Shown here: positions 41,797-51,163 of the stretch, in pieces | Numbering within the stretch: position 1 is the first letter of the stretch | Layout: each line of letters starts with the position of its first letter | NCBI RefSeq assembly: GCF_003627965.1 | Contig: NZ_RBWE01000001.1 | Coordinates: forward strand, 1,221,895-1,285,894 | Origin: Desulfofundulus salinus | GTDB taxonomy: Bacteria > Bacillota > Desulfotomaculia > Desulfotomaculales > Desulfovirgulaceae | DNA length: 64,000 nt | Direction of reading: 5' to 3' | Made by a program: the position numbers and the translations under genes | Notes under the pieces: generated by a model | Databases searched by the model: none | Told to the model about the DNA's origin: nothing | The model's input: the letters and a program-made list of their open reading frames with translations, nothing else

Positions 41797-42228
41797 ATGC
41801 ATAAATTGACTATAATTTGTCCCGTTTTGGTTAAGGTTAAAGTTACCGAAGGATACAAACAAAAATTAAGCGCCGATATCCAGCAAGCCATCCGCCAGAT
41901 CGATTTGCAGATGCAGCACCTGGAATTTCAGGCCCGGCGCGTGGTGGCCGAGCTGGAAAAGCAAAATCCCCAGGGTGTACCTGCCGCCCGGCAGCAAATT
42001 GAACAGGAGCGCGCCCGCCGGCTGGAGGCCCGGCAAAAGCTCCTGGATAAACTAAAGGAAGTAGCCCGGCTGACTCCCGGGGAAGAGGTAGTCCACGGGC
42101 AGCTTCAAAGTTTGGTGGAATTGAAAGTCGGGGACAACTGGCAGGAGGTTACCGGTATGGAAGTCATCCTGGAGGATGGTGTGGTCATGGAGATCCGGCC
42201 AACCGGAGGGAATGCCCTCGATGGTTGA
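41797..42228 (+). CDS. ylqD: YlqD-family protein
   Basis: 143-residue protein of the YlqD family, between khpA and rimM as in Bacillus. N-terminal beta strand LTIICPVLVKVKVTEGYKQKLSADIQQAIRQIDLQMQHLEFQ, then a long charged coiled coil (PAARQQIEQERARRLEARQKLLDKLKEV), then a small beta domain (VELKVGDNWQEVTGMEVILEDGVV). Function unknown, probably ribosome- or RNA-related by context. Its stop overlaps the rimM start by 8 bases. Confidence 0.9.
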   Translation: MHKLTIICPVLVKVKVTEGYKQKLSADIQQAIRQIDLQMQHLEFQARRVVAELEKQNPQGVPAARQQIEQERARRLEARQKLLDKLKEVARLTPGEEVVHGQLQSLVELKVGDNWQEVTGMEVILEDGVVMEIRPTGGNALDG

Positions 42229-42730
42229 ATACATTAACATCGGCAAGATAGTCACCACCCAGGGTCACCGGGGGGAAGTGCGGGTCTTTCCCCTCACCGA
42301 TTTTCCCGAGCGCTTTGAGCAAATGGACGAGGTGATAATTTACCACAACGGGGAAAGAAAAACCTATCACATTGAAAAAACAAGGCGCCACAAAGGGTTT
42401 ATTGTCCTTAAATTCAGGGAGGTGCCGGACATGAATGCGGCCCTGGCCCTGAAAGGAGCCTTACTGCAGGTAACCACTGAACAGCTGGTTGCCCTTCCTG
42501 AAGACACGTACTACATCTTTGAGATTATCGACCTGGACGTATATACCCTGGGTGGTGAGTGGTTGGGAAAAGTTACCGATGTATTAACCACCGGTGCCAA
42601 TGATGTATATGTGGTACAGGAGGAGGGCAAACGTCCCCTGCTGATACCTGCATTAAAAAGCGTGGTCCGGAATATTGATCTGGACCAGAAACGCATGGTG
42701 GTGGACCTGCCTCCAGGCCTGCGGGACTAG
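42221..42730 (+). CDS. rimM: ribosome maturation factor RimM
   Basis: 169-residue RimM, which assists assembly of the 30S head with S19. N-domain start [31 protein letters not shown] and PRC-barrel part [36 protein letters not shown]...[10 protein letters not shown] are clear. ATG 42221 lies within the ylqD end and has CGGAGGG 10 bases upstream; ATG 42212 is too close to that site. Confidence 0.95.
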   Translation: MVEYINIGKIVTTQGHRGEVRVFPLTDFPERFEQMDEVIIYHNGERKTYHIEKTRRHKGFIVLKFREVPDMNAALALKGALLQVTTEQLVALPEDTYYIFEIIDLDVYTLGGEWLGKVTDVLTTGANDVYVVQEEGKRPLLIPALKSVVRNIDLDQKRMVVDLPPGLRD

Positions 42731-42744
42731 TGGGTGAACTGGAA

Positions 42745-43494
42745 ATGGTGGTAGATATATTAACCCTTTTCCCGGAAATGTTTGCCGGTCCCTTTGACGC
42801 CAGCATTATTAAAAGGGCCAGGGAGAAGGGACTTGTAGAGATCAACCTGATCAATATCAGGGATTTTTCCCGGAATAAGCACCGTACCGTGGATGACACC
42901 CCTTACGGGGGTGGGGCGGGTATGGTGATGGCCGCGGAACCCCTGTTTGAGGCTATGGACTGGATCCGTGCCCGGCGGGGAGATCCTGGTAGGGTCATTT
43001 TGCTGTGTCCGGCCGGCCGCCCCTTCAACCAGGAGGTGGCGGCGGAACTGGCCCGGGAGAAACACCTGGTCCTCATCTGTGGTCATTACGAGGGTATTGA
43101 CGAGCGGGTGGCGGAACACCTGGTCACGGACGAGATCTCCATTGGCGATTATGTGCTCACCGGCGGGGAGTTGCCGGCCATGGTGGTGGTAGATGCCGTA
43201 TGCCGCTTAATTCCCGGGGTGCTCGGGGAAAGGGCCTCGGCACAGGAAGAGTCCTTCAGCGACGGCCTGCTGGAATATCCCCACTACACCAGGCCCAGGG
43301 AATACCGGGGCTACAGAGTACCGGAAGTGCTTTTAAGCGGTCATCACGAAAAAATCCGCCTCTGGCGACGGCGCCAGTCTTTGCTGCGCACCCTGGCCAG
43401 CCGTCCTGACCTGCTGGCCAGGGCCTCCCTGACCGGGGAGGACAGGAAAATCCTGGCCTCGGTTCTGGAAGAAATAAAAAGCCTGATCCAGTAA
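42745..43494 (+). CDS. trmD: tRNA (guanine-N1)-methyltransferase TrmD
   Basis: 249-residue SPOUT methyltransferase that makes m1G37 in tRNA. Motifs: [20 protein letters not shown] at the start, [25 protein letters not shown] and [20 protein letters not shown] (trefoil knot), then the C-terminal [22 protein letters not shown] 42745 matches the family start; a GTG at 42730 overlapping the rimM stop would add five residues. Confidence 0.96.
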   Translation: MVVDILTLFPEMFAGPFDASIIKRAREKGLVEINLINIRDFSRNKHRTVDDTPYGGGAGMVMAAEPLFEAMDWIRARRGDPGRVILLCPAGRPFNQEVAAELAREKHLVLICGHYEGIDERVAEHLVTDEISIGDYVLTGGELPAMVVVDAVCRLIPGVLGERASAQEESFSDGLLEYPHYTRPREYRGYRVPEVLLSGHHEKIRLWRRRQSLLRTLASRPDLLARASLTGEDRKILASVLEEIKSLIQ

Positions 43495-43498
43495 TGCC

Positions 43499-43528
43499 TT
43501 GCTTTGCTGGTAATCGCTGTGCTATAAT
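43499..43528 (+). promoter_or_regulatory. promoter before rplS
   Basis: TTGCTT 43499-43504, 18-base spacer and a perfect TATAAT 43523-43528, 80 bases before rplS. Confidence 0.6.
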
Positions 43529-43606
43529 TTATTCTGTTGATTTACGGACGGTCCAGTGTTGGACTTGATCATATGACTGTCGTCTAGCAGGAAAGGGGGG
43601 CGTTAG

Positions 43607-43948
43607 ATGAACCTGATTCAATCCCTGGAACAGGAGCAAATGAAAACGGATATTCCCGATTTTCGTCCCGGGGACACCGTAAGGGTGCATGTGAAGGTAG
43701 TGGAAGGAAACCGGGAACGGATTCAGGTATTTGAAGGGGTAGTTATCCGTCGCCGTGGCGGCGGCCTGAGCGAAACCTTTACCGTACGCCGGGTTTCCTA
43801 CGGAGTGGGAGTAGAAAGGACTTTTCCCCTGCATTCTCCGAGGATTGAACGCATCGAGGTGGTACGGCGGGGCCATGTGCGCCGGGCCAGGCTTTATTAC
43901 CTGCGTCAGCTGCGGGGCAAGGCCGCCCGCATTCGGGACAGAAGATAG
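43607..43948 (+). CDS. rplS: 50S ribosomal protein L19
   Basis: 113-residue L19, normal length, at the 30S-50S interface. Diagnostic segments: [64 protein letters not shown] and [12 protein letters not shown] 43607 follows AAAGGGGGG. A leader of some 80 bases and a terminator at 43961 suggest a separately expressed unit. Confidence 0.97.
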   Translation: MNLIQSLEQEQMKTDIPDFRPGDTVRVHVKVVEGNRERIQVFEGVVIRRRGGGLSETFTVRRVSYGVGVERTFPLHSPRIERIEVVRRGHVRRARLYYLRQLRGKAARIRDRR

Positions 43949-43960
43949 TTTTAACCCAGG

Positions 43961-43987
43961 GGGACTGCCGCGACAGTCCCTTTTTGG
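43961..43987 (+). terminator. intrinsic terminator after rplS
   Basis: GGGACTG / CAGTCCC arms with a CCGCGA loop followed by TTTTTGG. Confidence 0.8.
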
Positions 43988-44017
43988 CTTTTACGCCTGA
44001 TGGGAGGGAAGCGATCA

Positions 44018-44584
44018 ATGGAGGATGTGGAACGCGAAACGAACCTGGCCGAAACAGCCCGGCAACCGGAAGGCAAAAAATCTACTTTCGGGGAAATTCT
44101 CGAGTCGGTAGTTGTAGCTGTTCTTCTGGCTGCCGTAATCAGGCTTTTTATTTTAGCTCCCTTTTATATCCCGTCGGGTTCCATGGAGCCGACCCTGCAA
44201 ATAGGAGACCGCATCATTGTCAGCAAGCTTGCCTACCGTTTTGGCGAACCCCGGCGCGGTGATATTGTGGTCTTCAAGTACCCTTTAGATCCCAGCCGGG
44301 ATTTCGTAAAACGGCTCATTGGTCTGCCCGGAGAAACAGTGGCCCTGCGCAACAACCACCTTTATATTAACGGGCGCCTGGTGACCGAAGATTATTTACC
44401 CCAGGACATCCATTTTGCCGATTTCGGTCCCGTGCAGGTTCCTCCCGGCTATTATTTAATGCTGGGGGACAACCGCAATAACAGCGATGACAGCCGGGTC
44501 TGGGGTCCCCTTCCCCGGCAGAACATCGTTGGAAAGGCCATCCTGGTCTACTGGCCCCTTGAACGCATCGGGTTACTGCATTAA
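44018..44584 (+). CDS. lepB: signal peptidase I
   Basis: 188-residue type I signal peptidase. One N-terminal membrane segment (ESVVVAVLLAAVIRLFILAPFYI), catalytic serine in PSGSMEPTLQIGD, catalytic lysine in RDFVKRLIGLPGE, and the box E motif MLGDNRNNSDDSRVWGPL. It removes signal peptides of exported proteins. ATG 44018 follows GGGAGGGAAG; an in-frame ATG at 44000 would add six residues. Followed by rbgA after 13 bases. Confidence 0.95.
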   Translation: MEDVERETNLAETARQPEGKKSTFGEILESVVVAVLLAAVIRLFILAPFYIPSGSMEPTLQIGDRIIVSKLAYRFGEPRRGDIVVFKYPLDPSRDFVKRLIGLPGETVALRNNHLYINGRLVTEDYLPQDIHFADFGPVQVPPGYYLMLGDNRNNSDDSRVWGPLPRQNIVGKAILVYWPLERIGLLH

Positions 44585-44597
44585 AAGGTGATCAAAT

Positions 44598-45446
44598 ATG
44601 TCCATTCAGTGGTACCCCGGCCATATGGCCAGGGCAAGGCGGCTGGTTCAGGAAAACCTGAAACTGGTGGATGTGGTCATTGAACTATTGGATGCCCGGA
44701 TTCCGGCCAGCAGCCGCAACCCGCTCATCGGTAAAATCGTGGGCGGGAAACCCCACCTGGTGGTGCTGAATAAGGAGGATCTGGCCGACCCGCATCTTAC
44801 CCGCCTCTGGCTGGACTGGTTTCGTGGCTGTGGTCTGCCGGCTCTGGTGGTAGACTCTACCCGCCGGAAAGGCGTGGCGGAAGTCCCCATGCTGGTAAGG
44901 CGCCTGGTGGAAGATAAGATAGCTTCCCTGGCTGCCCGCGGCAGGCGCCCCCCTAATCCCCGCTGTATGGTGGTAGGTATACCCAATGTGGGCAAATCTT
45001 TTTTTATTAACGCCCTGGTGGGGAGCCGCGTTACCCGCACGGGTAACCGTCCGGGTGTGACCAGGGGACAGCAGTGGGTCCGGTTGGCCCGGGGAGTGGA
45101 GCTGCTGGACACCCCCGGGGTGCTCTGGCCTAAATTTGATGATCCCCAGGTGGCCTTGAAATTGGCCGCCACCGGTGCGATTAAAGAAGAGGTTTTTGAT
45201 GTAGAAGAGGTGGCCGCCTGGCTGGCGGAGTGGCTGTTGCAATCATTTCCCGCTTCTTTAAAGGAGCGTTACCGTTTGGAAGAGCTTCCGGCTCAAGGTC
45301 ACCGGGTGCTGGAGTTAATTGGTGCCAAAAGGGGTTTGGTGGGACCGGGAGGTGTCGTGGACAGCTACCGGGCCGCCGTTCACTTGTTAAAGGAATTTCG
45401 GGAAGGACGCCTGGGGCGGTTTACACTGGATGTCCCGCCTGGATAA
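44598..45446 (+). CDS. rbgA: ribosome biogenesis GTPase RbgA (YlqF)
   Basis: 282-residue circularly permuted GTPase for 50S maturation. Order of motifs: G4 NKEDL first (VVLNKEDLADPH), then G1 GIPNVGKSFFINALVG, G2/G3 RPGVTRGQQWV and DTPGVLWPK. N-terminus IQWYPGHMARARRLVQENL is diagnostic. The C-terminal helical RNA-binding part is present. ATG 44598 follows AAAAGGTGA. Confidence 0.96.
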   Translation: MSIQWYPGHMARARRLVQENLKLVDVVIELLDARIPASSRNPLIGKIVGGKPHLVVLNKEDLADPHLTRLWLDWFRGCGLPALVVDSTRRKGVAEVPMLVRRLVEDKIASLAARGRRPPNPRCMVVGIPNVGKSFFINALVGSRVTRTGNRPGVTRGQQWVRLARGVELLDTPGVLWPKFDDPQVALKLAATGAIKEEVFDVEEVAAWLAEWLLQSFPASLKERYRLEELPAQGHRVLELIGAKRGLVGPGGVVDSYRAAVHLLKEFREGRLGRFTLDVPPG

Positions 45447-45557
45447 TGAAAAAAAGGGAGTAAAAAATCTTTCCCCTGGGGAGGGATTTGTGTCTAAACC
45501 GCGAAAAATTTACTTAAATATATTATGTAGCTTAAGCGAAAGAAAGGCCTGACTTAG

Positions 45558-46163
45558 TTGGATAGTTTGGAGAGCTGGTACCGTTACGAAGAAGAGCTTT
45601 TGTACCAGGGTTATTCCCTGGTGGCCGGGGTGGATGAAGCCGGGCGGGGTCCCCTGGCCGGCCCGGTGGTGGCGGCGGCCGTGATTTTACCTGGCCGGGT
45701 GTTCCTCCCCGGGCTAAACGACTCCAAGAAGGTTTCCCCCGAGCGGAGGGAGGACCTGGCTCACCGGATTAAACAGGTGGCTCTGGATTGGGCCATCGGT
45801 ATCTCTACCGTTAACGAGATAGAGCTTTTAAACATTCATTTTGCCTCCCTTTTGGCCATGCGCCGGGCAGTACAGGGTTTGTCGGTGGTGCCGCAGTTCT
45901 TGCTCGTAGATGGCCGCTTTCCTCTGAATTTATCTTTGCCCCAGCGAGCCCTGGTGGGGGGAGACGCCTCCAGTGCTTCTATTGCCGCGGCATCTATTCT
46001 GGCCAAGGTTACCAGGGACCAGCTCATGCAGGTTTGCCACCATCTCTACCCGCAATACGGCTTTGACCGCCACAAGGGCTATCCCACTTCCGCCCACCGG
46101 CAGGCTCTGGCCCGCTGGGGGCCGTGCCCTCTGCACCGGGCCAGCTTCCGTGGAGTGCGGTAG
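45558..46163 (+). CDS. rnhB: ribonuclease HII
   Basis: 201-residue RNase HII that cuts RNA in RNA-DNA hybrids. Catalytic residues sit in AGVDEAGRGPLAGPVVAAAVIL (Asp-Glu), VDGRFPL (Asp) and GGDASSASIAAASILAKVTRD (Asp). The C-terminal KGYPTSAHRQAL is conserved. TTG 45558 is the start (AGAAAGG upstream). It ends the ylxM-rnhB cluster; a hairpin ACCGGGC/GCCCGGT at 46224-46246 may be a terminator before the nuo operon. Confidence 0.95.
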   Translation: MDSLESWYRYEEELLYQGYSLVAGVDEAGRGPLAGPVVAAAVILPGRVFLPGLNDSKKVSPERREDLAHRIKQVALDWAIGISTVNEIELLNIHFASLLAMRRAVQGLSVVPQFLLVDGRFPLNLSLPQRALVGGDASSASIAAASILAKVTRDQLMQVCHHLYPQYGFDRHKGYPTSAHRQALARWGPCPLHRASFRGVR

Positions 46164-46223
46164 TTTTTGCAGGCGGATAAAATCCCTGCGCCGGGGAGTT
46201 ACAGAATTCACAAGTCATTTTTT

Positions 46224-46250
46224 ACCGGGCCCTGAAACAGCCCGGTTTGA
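46224..46250 (+). terminator. weak terminator-like hairpin before nuoA
   Basis: ACCGGGC / GCCCGGT with a CCTGAAACA loop followed by only three T. It lies between rnhB and nuoA. Confidence 0.35.
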
Positions 46251-46288
46251 TGTGGAGTGAATTTACTTGTGAAAGGGGGGAGATAAGG

Positions 46289-46645
46289 GTGCTTTCGGAA
46301 TGGACGGGGGTACTGTTATTTCTCATCGGTGGGTTGCTTGTTGGTGGCGGAGCTATAGTAACCAGTTATTTGATTCACCCGCGTCGTTACCAGGGGCAGA
46401 AGTATGAGCCCTATGAGTGCGGCGTGGACACCATCGGCCCCACCTGGGTGCAGTTCAAGACTAGCTATTTCCTCTACGCTTTGCTTTTTGTCATTTTCGA
46501 CGTGGAAACAATTTACCTGTATCCATGGGCCGTCAAGTTCCAGAGCCTGGGGTTGTTTGCTTTTATTGAAATGATTATCTTCCTCTTCATTTTAATTGTG
46601 GGCCTCTGGTATGCCTGGAAGGAAGGAGCGTTAGAATGGAAGTGA
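46289..46645 (+). CDS. nuoA: NADH-quinone oxidoreductase subunit A
   Basis: 118-residue NuoA with three membrane segments. The matrix loop [51 protein letters not shown] is diagnostic. GTG 46289 is chosen: GGGGGGAG lies 7 bases upstream and the family start is here, whereas a GTG at 46247 would add 14 unusual residues. It overlaps nuoB by 10 bases and opens an 11-gene complex I operon. Confidence 0.94.
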   Translation: MLSEWTGVLLFLIGGLLVGGGAIVTSYLIHPRRYQGQKYEPYECGVDTIGPTWVQFKTSYFLYALLFVIFDVETIYLYPWAVKFQSLGLFAFIEMIIFLFILIVGLWYAWKEGALEWK

Positions 46646-47175
46646 CCAAGGATAACCACCCGGTGGAAAAACTGACGAAGGACCCGGCAGTTGTCGGTGA
46701 GGTCAAGCGATTGGTTCATATCGCACCTTTGGAAAAGCTCCTGAATATTGCCCGGGCCCATTCCCTGTGGCCGCTGGGCTTCGGCCTGGCCTGCTGTGCC
46801 ATTGAGGCCCTGATGGCTACCAACGCTTCACGCTTCGATCTCTCCCGTTTCGGATACGAGGTGATGCGCGGAACCCCGCGGCAGGCCGATGTGATGGTTG
46901 TGGCGGGTACGGTGACCAAAAAGGCGGCTCCCTTTGTGGTGCGGCTCTATGAGCAGATGAGTGAGCCCAAGTGGGTCATTGCCGTGGGGAGCTGTGCCAT
47001 TTCCGGAGGGCCCTTTGTAGATTCCTATTATGTTGTTCCCGGGGTGGATAAGCTTTTGCCGGTGGATGTATACGTACCCGGCTGCCCGCCCCGGCCCGAG
47101 GCCGTCATCGAAGGTTTTATGATGCTGCGGGACAAAATCAAGAATCCAAAGGTGGTGACACTGCCCCGTGGCTAG
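46636..47175 (+). CDS. nuoB: NADH-quinone oxidoreductase subunit B
   Basis: 179-residue NuoB that binds cluster N2, the last iron-sulfur centre before quinone. Cysteine ligands: LACCAIEAL (CC), [10 protein letters not shown] and [10 protein letters not shown]. The membrane-facing helix [31 protein letters not shown] is conserved. ATG 46636 overlaps the nuoA end; it overlaps nuoC by 8 bases. Confidence 0.96.
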   Translation: MEVTKDNHPVEKLTKDPAVVGEVKRLVHIAPLEKLLNIARAHSLWPLGFGLACCAIEALMATNASRFDLSRFGYEVMRGTPRQADVMVVAGTVTKKAAPFVVRLYEQMSEPKWVIAVGSCAISGGPFVDSYYVVPGVDKLLPVDVYVPGCPPRPEAVIEGFMMLRDKIKNPKVVTLPRG

Positions 47176-47626
47176 TTATGAACCGCCTGTCCAGTTGCTG
47201 GAAGCGCTGAAGGAAAAATTCCCCGCCATCGAGATCGCCGGGGAAGGGGTGCTCCTTGTTTCCACTGCCGATCTCATCCCTGTGATAACCGAATTAAAGG
47301 AAAACCCCGACTACGCTTTTGATTTTCTAACCAACCTCACGGCAGCTGATTACCCGGATCATTTTGAGGTTGTTTACAACCTGGTTTCCCTGAAACACAA
47401 TTACACCCTGATGGTCAAGGTGAAGCTGGAGGACAAGGAGAATCCTGCCGCACCTTCCCTGTGCCCGCTCTGGGGTGGGGCCAAATGGCAGGAACGGGAG
47501 GTATACGATTTGATGGGGATCAACTTCACGGGTTATCCCGGCCATCCCACCCGCATCCTCCTGGACGATAGCTTCAAGGGCCACCCCTTGCGCAAGGATT
47601 TCCAATGGGAAGGTGGCAGGGAGTAG
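47168..47626 (+). CDS. nuoC: NADH-quinone oxidoreductase subunit C
   Basis: 152-residue NuoC, the 30-kDa subunit of the peripheral arm. Signature [41 protein letters not shown] is clear, as is [20 protein letters not shown]. Stand-alone, not fused to NuoD. GTG 47168 lies within the end of nuoB. Confidence 0.94.
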   Translation: MASYEPPVQLLEALKEKFPAIEIAGEGVLLVSTADLIPVITELKENPDYAFDFLTNLTAADYPDHFEVVYNLVSLKHNYTLMVKVKLEDKENPAAPSLCPLWGGAKWQEREVYDLMGINFTGYPGHPTRILLDDSFKGHPLRKDFQWEGGRE

Positions 47627-47654
47627 CCTTCCACGATTTTCGGGAGGTGTGTAA

Positions 47655-48749
47655 ATGAAAACACAAACTTACGTGCTCAACATGGGTCCCCAGCATCCCA
47701 GTACCCACGGTGTTTTCCGGATCATCCTGGAGCTGGACGGCGAGGTGGTGGTGAAGGCCACTTCCGTTCCCGGCTACCTGCACCGGGGTATTGAAAAGCT
47801 GGCGGAAGCCCGGACCTACACCCAGGTAATTCCCTACACCGACCGCATGGACTACCTGGCTTCGATGCTCATGAACTGGGGTTATGTGGCGGCGGTGGAA
47901 AAGCTGATGGGTGTCGAAGTGCCCGAGAGGGCTGAATATATCCGGGTCATTGTGGGTGAGCTTTCCCGGATTGCCAGCCATTTGGTGGCCGTAGGCACCT
48001 ACAGCGTGGACATCGGCGGGTTTACCGGATTTCTTTATTGCTTCCGGGACCGGGAGCGGGTGCTGGATCTTCTGGAAATGGTTTCCGGTTCCCGCATGAC
48101 TTTCAGCTACTTCCGCATTGGCGGTGTAGCCGATGATTTACCCCCCGAGTTTTTCCCGCCCCTGCAAAAATTCTTAAAAGATCTGCCCTCCCTGTGCGAT
48201 GAATACGACGGCCTGATCACGGGCAACGAGATCTTCCAGGCCCGTACAAAATACGTCGGGATCATCACTCCCGAGATGGGTATCAATTACAGCCTGAGCG
48301 GTCCTGTTTTAAGGGGCAGCGGTATTCCCTATGACCTGCGCAAGGTGCGCCCCTACGGCGTATACGACCGCTTTGACTTTGAAGTGCCGGTGGGGAAAAA
48401 CGGGGACTGCTTTGACCGTTTTGTCTGCCGGATCAAAGAAATCCGCCAGTCGGCCCGCATTATCCAGCAGGCGGTGGAGGGCCTGCCCGAGGGTCCCATT
48501 ATGGCCAAAATACCCAAAGTGATCAAACCCCCGGCCGGGGAGGCCTATGCGGAAATTGAAAGCTCCAAGGGCATCCTGGGCTGCTATGTGGTCAGCGATG
48601 GCAGTCCCAAGCCCTACCGGGTGCACTTCCGCCGGCCCTCCTTCATTAATCTGGGCTATCTGGATGAACTGCTGGTGGGCTGGAAGATTGCCGATGTCAT
48701 CGCCATCCTGGGCAGTCTGGATATAGTTCTGGGTGAAGTTGATTGCTAA
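47655..48749 (+). CDS. nuoD: NADH-quinone oxidoreductase subunit D
   Basis: 364-residue NuoD (49-kDa), related to [NiFe]-hydrogenase large subunits but without their Ni cysteines. Conserved: [47 protein letters not shown], and the [14 protein letters not shown] end. It forms the quinone site with NuoB. ATG 47655 follows GGGAGGTGTG. Confidence 0.95.
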   Translation: MKTQTYVLNMGPQHPSTHGVFRIILELDGEVVVKATSVPGYLHRGIEKLAEARTYTQVIPYTDRMDYLASMLMNWGYVAAVEKLMGVEVPERAEYIRVIVGELSRIASHLVAVGTYSVDIGGFTGFLYCFRDRERVLDLLEMVSGSRMTFSYFRIGGVADDLPPEFFPPLQKFLKDLPSLCDEYDGLITGNEIFQARTKYVGIITPEMGINYSLSGPVLRGSGIPYDLRKVRPYGVYDRFDFEVPVGKNGDCFDRFVCRIKEIRQSARIIQQAVEGLPEGPIMAKIPKVIKPPAGEAYAEIESSKGILGCYVVSDGSPKPYRVHFRRPSFINLGYLDELLVGWKIADVIAILGSLDIVLGEVDC

Positions 48750-48774
48750 AAAATGGAGTTAGGGGAGAAGAGGC

Positions 48775-49827
48775 ATGGGTGAAAATATTTTTACCGGTAT
48801 TGCCGCGGGCCTGCGAACCTATCTGGCCGGTGCCGGTGTGCCTCCCTTGGCCAGTGAATTTATCGTCATGGTCGTTAAGCTACTGGCAGTTATTATATTT
48901 GTTTCCCTCAACGTCGTCTGGCTGGTGTACATGGAGCGGAAGGTCGCCGCTTATATCCAGTGCCGGATCGGACCCAACCGGGTTGGTCCCAAGGGCCTGC
49001 TCCAGACTGTAGCAGACGTGGTGAAACTTCTGGCCAAGGAAATTATTATCCCGCGGCGGGTGGATAAGGTCGTTTATCTGGCCGCTCCCGTCCTTGTGTT
49101 TGTTCCCCCGATGATGGCCTTCGCGGTCATCCCCTGGGGAGAGGGCATGGCCCCCATTGACCTGAACATCGGCGTTTTTTACGTGCTGGCCGTTGCTTCC
49201 CTTTCCACCATCATCTTCTGGATGGGCGGCTGGTCCTCCAACAACAAATACTCCCTGGTGGGCGGCATGCGGGTGGTGGCTCAGATGGTCAGTTACGAGT
49301 TGCCCCTGGTGCTTTCCCTGCTGGGAGTAATCATGCTCACCGGTACCCTGAGCATCACCGAGATTGTCAATGCCCAGCGCGGCACGTGGTTTATTTTTGC
49401 GCAGCCCCTGGCCTTCCTGATTTACTTCATTGCCGGGGTATCCGAGGTCAACCGTACCCCCTTTGACCTGGTGGAAGGCGAGTCGGAGATTATTGCCGGC
49501 CCCTACACCGAGTACAGCGGCATGGGCTATGCCATGTACATGCTGGCGGAATACGGCAGCATGATGGTCATTTCCTGCATGTGCACCATCATGTTCCTGG
49601 GCGGCTGGCTGGCTCCCTTCGGGTGGACCTTCCTGCCTTCCTGGTTCTGGTTCTTTATCAAGGTCTACGCCATGATCTTCATCTTCATGTGGATCCGCTG
49701 GACTTACCCCCGTATCCGGGTTGACCAGTTAATGGGCTTTGGATGGAAAGTGCTGGTGCCGCTTTCCCTGGCCAACATATTTGTTACCGGTGTGGGCATG
49801 TACATCTACCGGGCGATAGGGTGGTGA
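48775..49827 (+). CDS. nuoH: NADH-quinone oxidoreductase subunit H
   Basis: 350-residue membrane subunit that links the quinone site to the proton pumps. Diagnostic loops: [38 protein letters not shown] and [38 protein letters not shown], then [18 protein letters not shown]. Eight to nine membrane segments. ATG 48775 follows AGGGGAGAAG. Confidence 0.95.
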   Translation: MGENIFTGIAAGLRTYLAGAGVPPLASEFIVMVVKLLAVIIFVSLNVVWLVYMERKVAAYIQCRIGPNRVGPKGLLQTVADVVKLLAKEIIIPRRVDKVVYLAAPVLVFVPPMMAFAVIPWGEGMAPIDLNIGVFYVLAVASLSTIIFWMGGWSSNNKYSLVGGMRVVAQMVSYELPLVLSLLGVIMLTGTLSITEIVNAQRGTWFIFAQPLAFLIYFIAGVSEVNRTPFDLVEGESEIIAGPYTEYSGMGYAMYMLAEYGSMMVISCMCTIMFLGGWLAPFGWTFLPSWFWFFIKVYAMIFIFMWIRWTYPRIRVDQLMGFGWKVLVPLSLANIFVTGVGMYIYRAIGW

Positions 49828-49831
49828 TTGA

Positions 49832-50329
49832 ATGTTCGGACAAGGTCTATTAAAGGGCCTGGCCATCACCTGGAAGGAACTGTTTACCAGGAAGGTTACC
49901 GTGCAATATCCAGAAGAAAAGGTTCCCCTGCCTGAACGTTATCACGGTCGCTTTGAACTGGATGTGGATAAGTGCATTGCCTGCGGCCTGTGTGCCAACG
50001 CCTGTCCCAATAAGGTAATTCAGATTACCAGGGAGAAGGTGGGCAAAAAGCAGTACCTGACCAAATATGTCATGCGTATTGAATATTGCCTGTTCTGCGG
50101 GTTGTGTGTGGAGTCATGCAATAAAGACGCTCTTAAGTTCAGCCATGTAATCAACATGAACCAGTTCTTCCGGGACAAGGTGCGCCTGGTGCTGGTGGAT
50201 CGTCCTGCTCCCGAAGCTTTACCCGAGGAGGAGCCGGCGGAAGCAGCTGCCGAACATCCGGCGGGGGCCCGGGCCAAGACCGCCAGGGCAGAAGTGGCCG
50301 CCGGCAAGGCTCCTGGCGAGGAGGGTTAA
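49832..50329 (+). CDS. nuoI: NADH-quinone oxidoreductase subunit I
   Basis: 165-residue ferredoxin-like subunit with two [4Fe-4S] motifs, CIACGLCANACPNKV (about residue 50) and CLFCGLCVESCNKDAL (about 88). An alanine/glutamate-rich C-terminal tail (EALPEEEPAEAAAEHPAGA...) of about 40 residues is unusual. With no NuoEFG, electrons probably enter here from ferredoxin or a similar donor; that is inference. Confidence 0.95.
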   Translation: MFGQGLLKGLAITWKELFTRKVTVQYPEEKVPLPERYHGRFELDVDKCIACGLCANACPNKVIQITREKVGKKQYLTKYVMRIEYCLFCGLCVESCNKDALKFSHVINMNQFFRDKVRLVLVDRPAPEALPEEEPAEAAAEHPAGARAKTARAEVAAGKAPGEEG

Positions 50330-50334
50330 TTTAT

Positions 50335-50853
50335 ATGGAAGGCATTTGGATGACTGCCGCTTTCTACCTGCTGGCCGCCACCATCCTGGGATCGGCTCTC
50401 CTGGTGGTCATGCTCAGGAACATCGTGCACTCGGTGCTCTGGCTGGCGGTGTGTTTTGTGGCCATGGCCGGTCTGTTCCTGACCCTGGACGCCGATTTTC
50501 TGGCCGCGGTGCAGGTACTGGTGTATGCCGGTGCGGTGTGTATCATGGTGGTCTTTGGTATCATGCTCATCCAGCGCGGCGACATGGGGAGCACCAACCT
50601 GTTTAACAACCAGACCAAAGCTGCGGCAGGGGTGGTGGCCCTGGTGCTGGTCGTTTGCGGTTATCTTGCCGCAACCACCCCTTGGGCGAGCCCGGCTGCG
50701 GCCGTGCCGGAAAAAACCGTGGAAAGCATAGCCGAAATTATGCTGAGCAAGTACGTCATTCCCTTTGAAGTAGCTGCCATTCTCCTGCTGGTGGCCCTGG
50801 TGGGAGCCATTTTCCTGGCCAAGGAGGTAAAAGCCGATGTTCACAACGATTAG
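50335..50853 (+). CDS. nuoJ: NADH-quinone oxidoreductase subunit J
   Basis: 172-residue membrane subunit with five segments. FLAAVQVLVYAGAVCIMVVFGIMLIQRGD (the pi-bulge helix region) is characteristic. The end overlaps nuoK by 17 bases. ATG 50335 lies 5 bases after nuoI; ATG 50350 is also in frame. Confidence 0.93.
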   Translation: MEGIWMTAAFYLLAATILGSALLVVMLRNIVHSVLWLAVCFVAMAGLFLTLDADFLAAVQVLVYAGAVCIMVVFGIMLIQRGDMGSTNLFNNQTKAAAGVVALVLVVCGYLAATTPWASPAAAVPEKTVESIAEIMLSKYVIPFEVAAILLLVALVGAIFLAKEVKADVHND

Positions 50854-51154
50854 CCTCACCCACTACATGGTGCTATCGGCGCTGCTTTTTGGTATCGGTC
50901 TCTTTGGCGTGCTGGCCAAAAGGAATGCCATTGCAGTGCTCATCTGTATTGAGTTGATGCTCAATGCCGTGAACATTAACCTGGTGGCCATCAGCAAGTA
51001 TATAACCCCCACCCTTTTCATGGGCCAGCTCTTTGCCATTTTCGTAATCACGGTGGCCGCTGCCGAAGTGGGGGTTGGGTTGGCCATCATCATTGCCATC
51101 TACCGCAACAGGGTATCGGTTAACCTGGATGACTTTGACTGGCTTAAGTGGTAG
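50837..51154 (+). CDS. nuoK: NADH-quinone oxidoreductase subunit K
   Basis: 105-residue antiporter-like small subunit, three membrane segments with the conserved glutamates in LLFGIGLFGVLAKRNAIAVLICIELMLNAVNINLVA and TVAAAEVGVGLAIIIAIYRN. Normal length. ATG 50837 lies in the nuoJ end. Confidence 0.95.
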   Translation: MFTTISLTHYMVLSALLFGIGLFGVLAKRNAIAVLICIELMLNAVNINLVAISKYITPTLFMGQLFAIFVITVAAAEVGVGLAIIIAIYRNRVSVNLDDFDWLKW

Positions 51155-51163
51155 GAAAGGTGG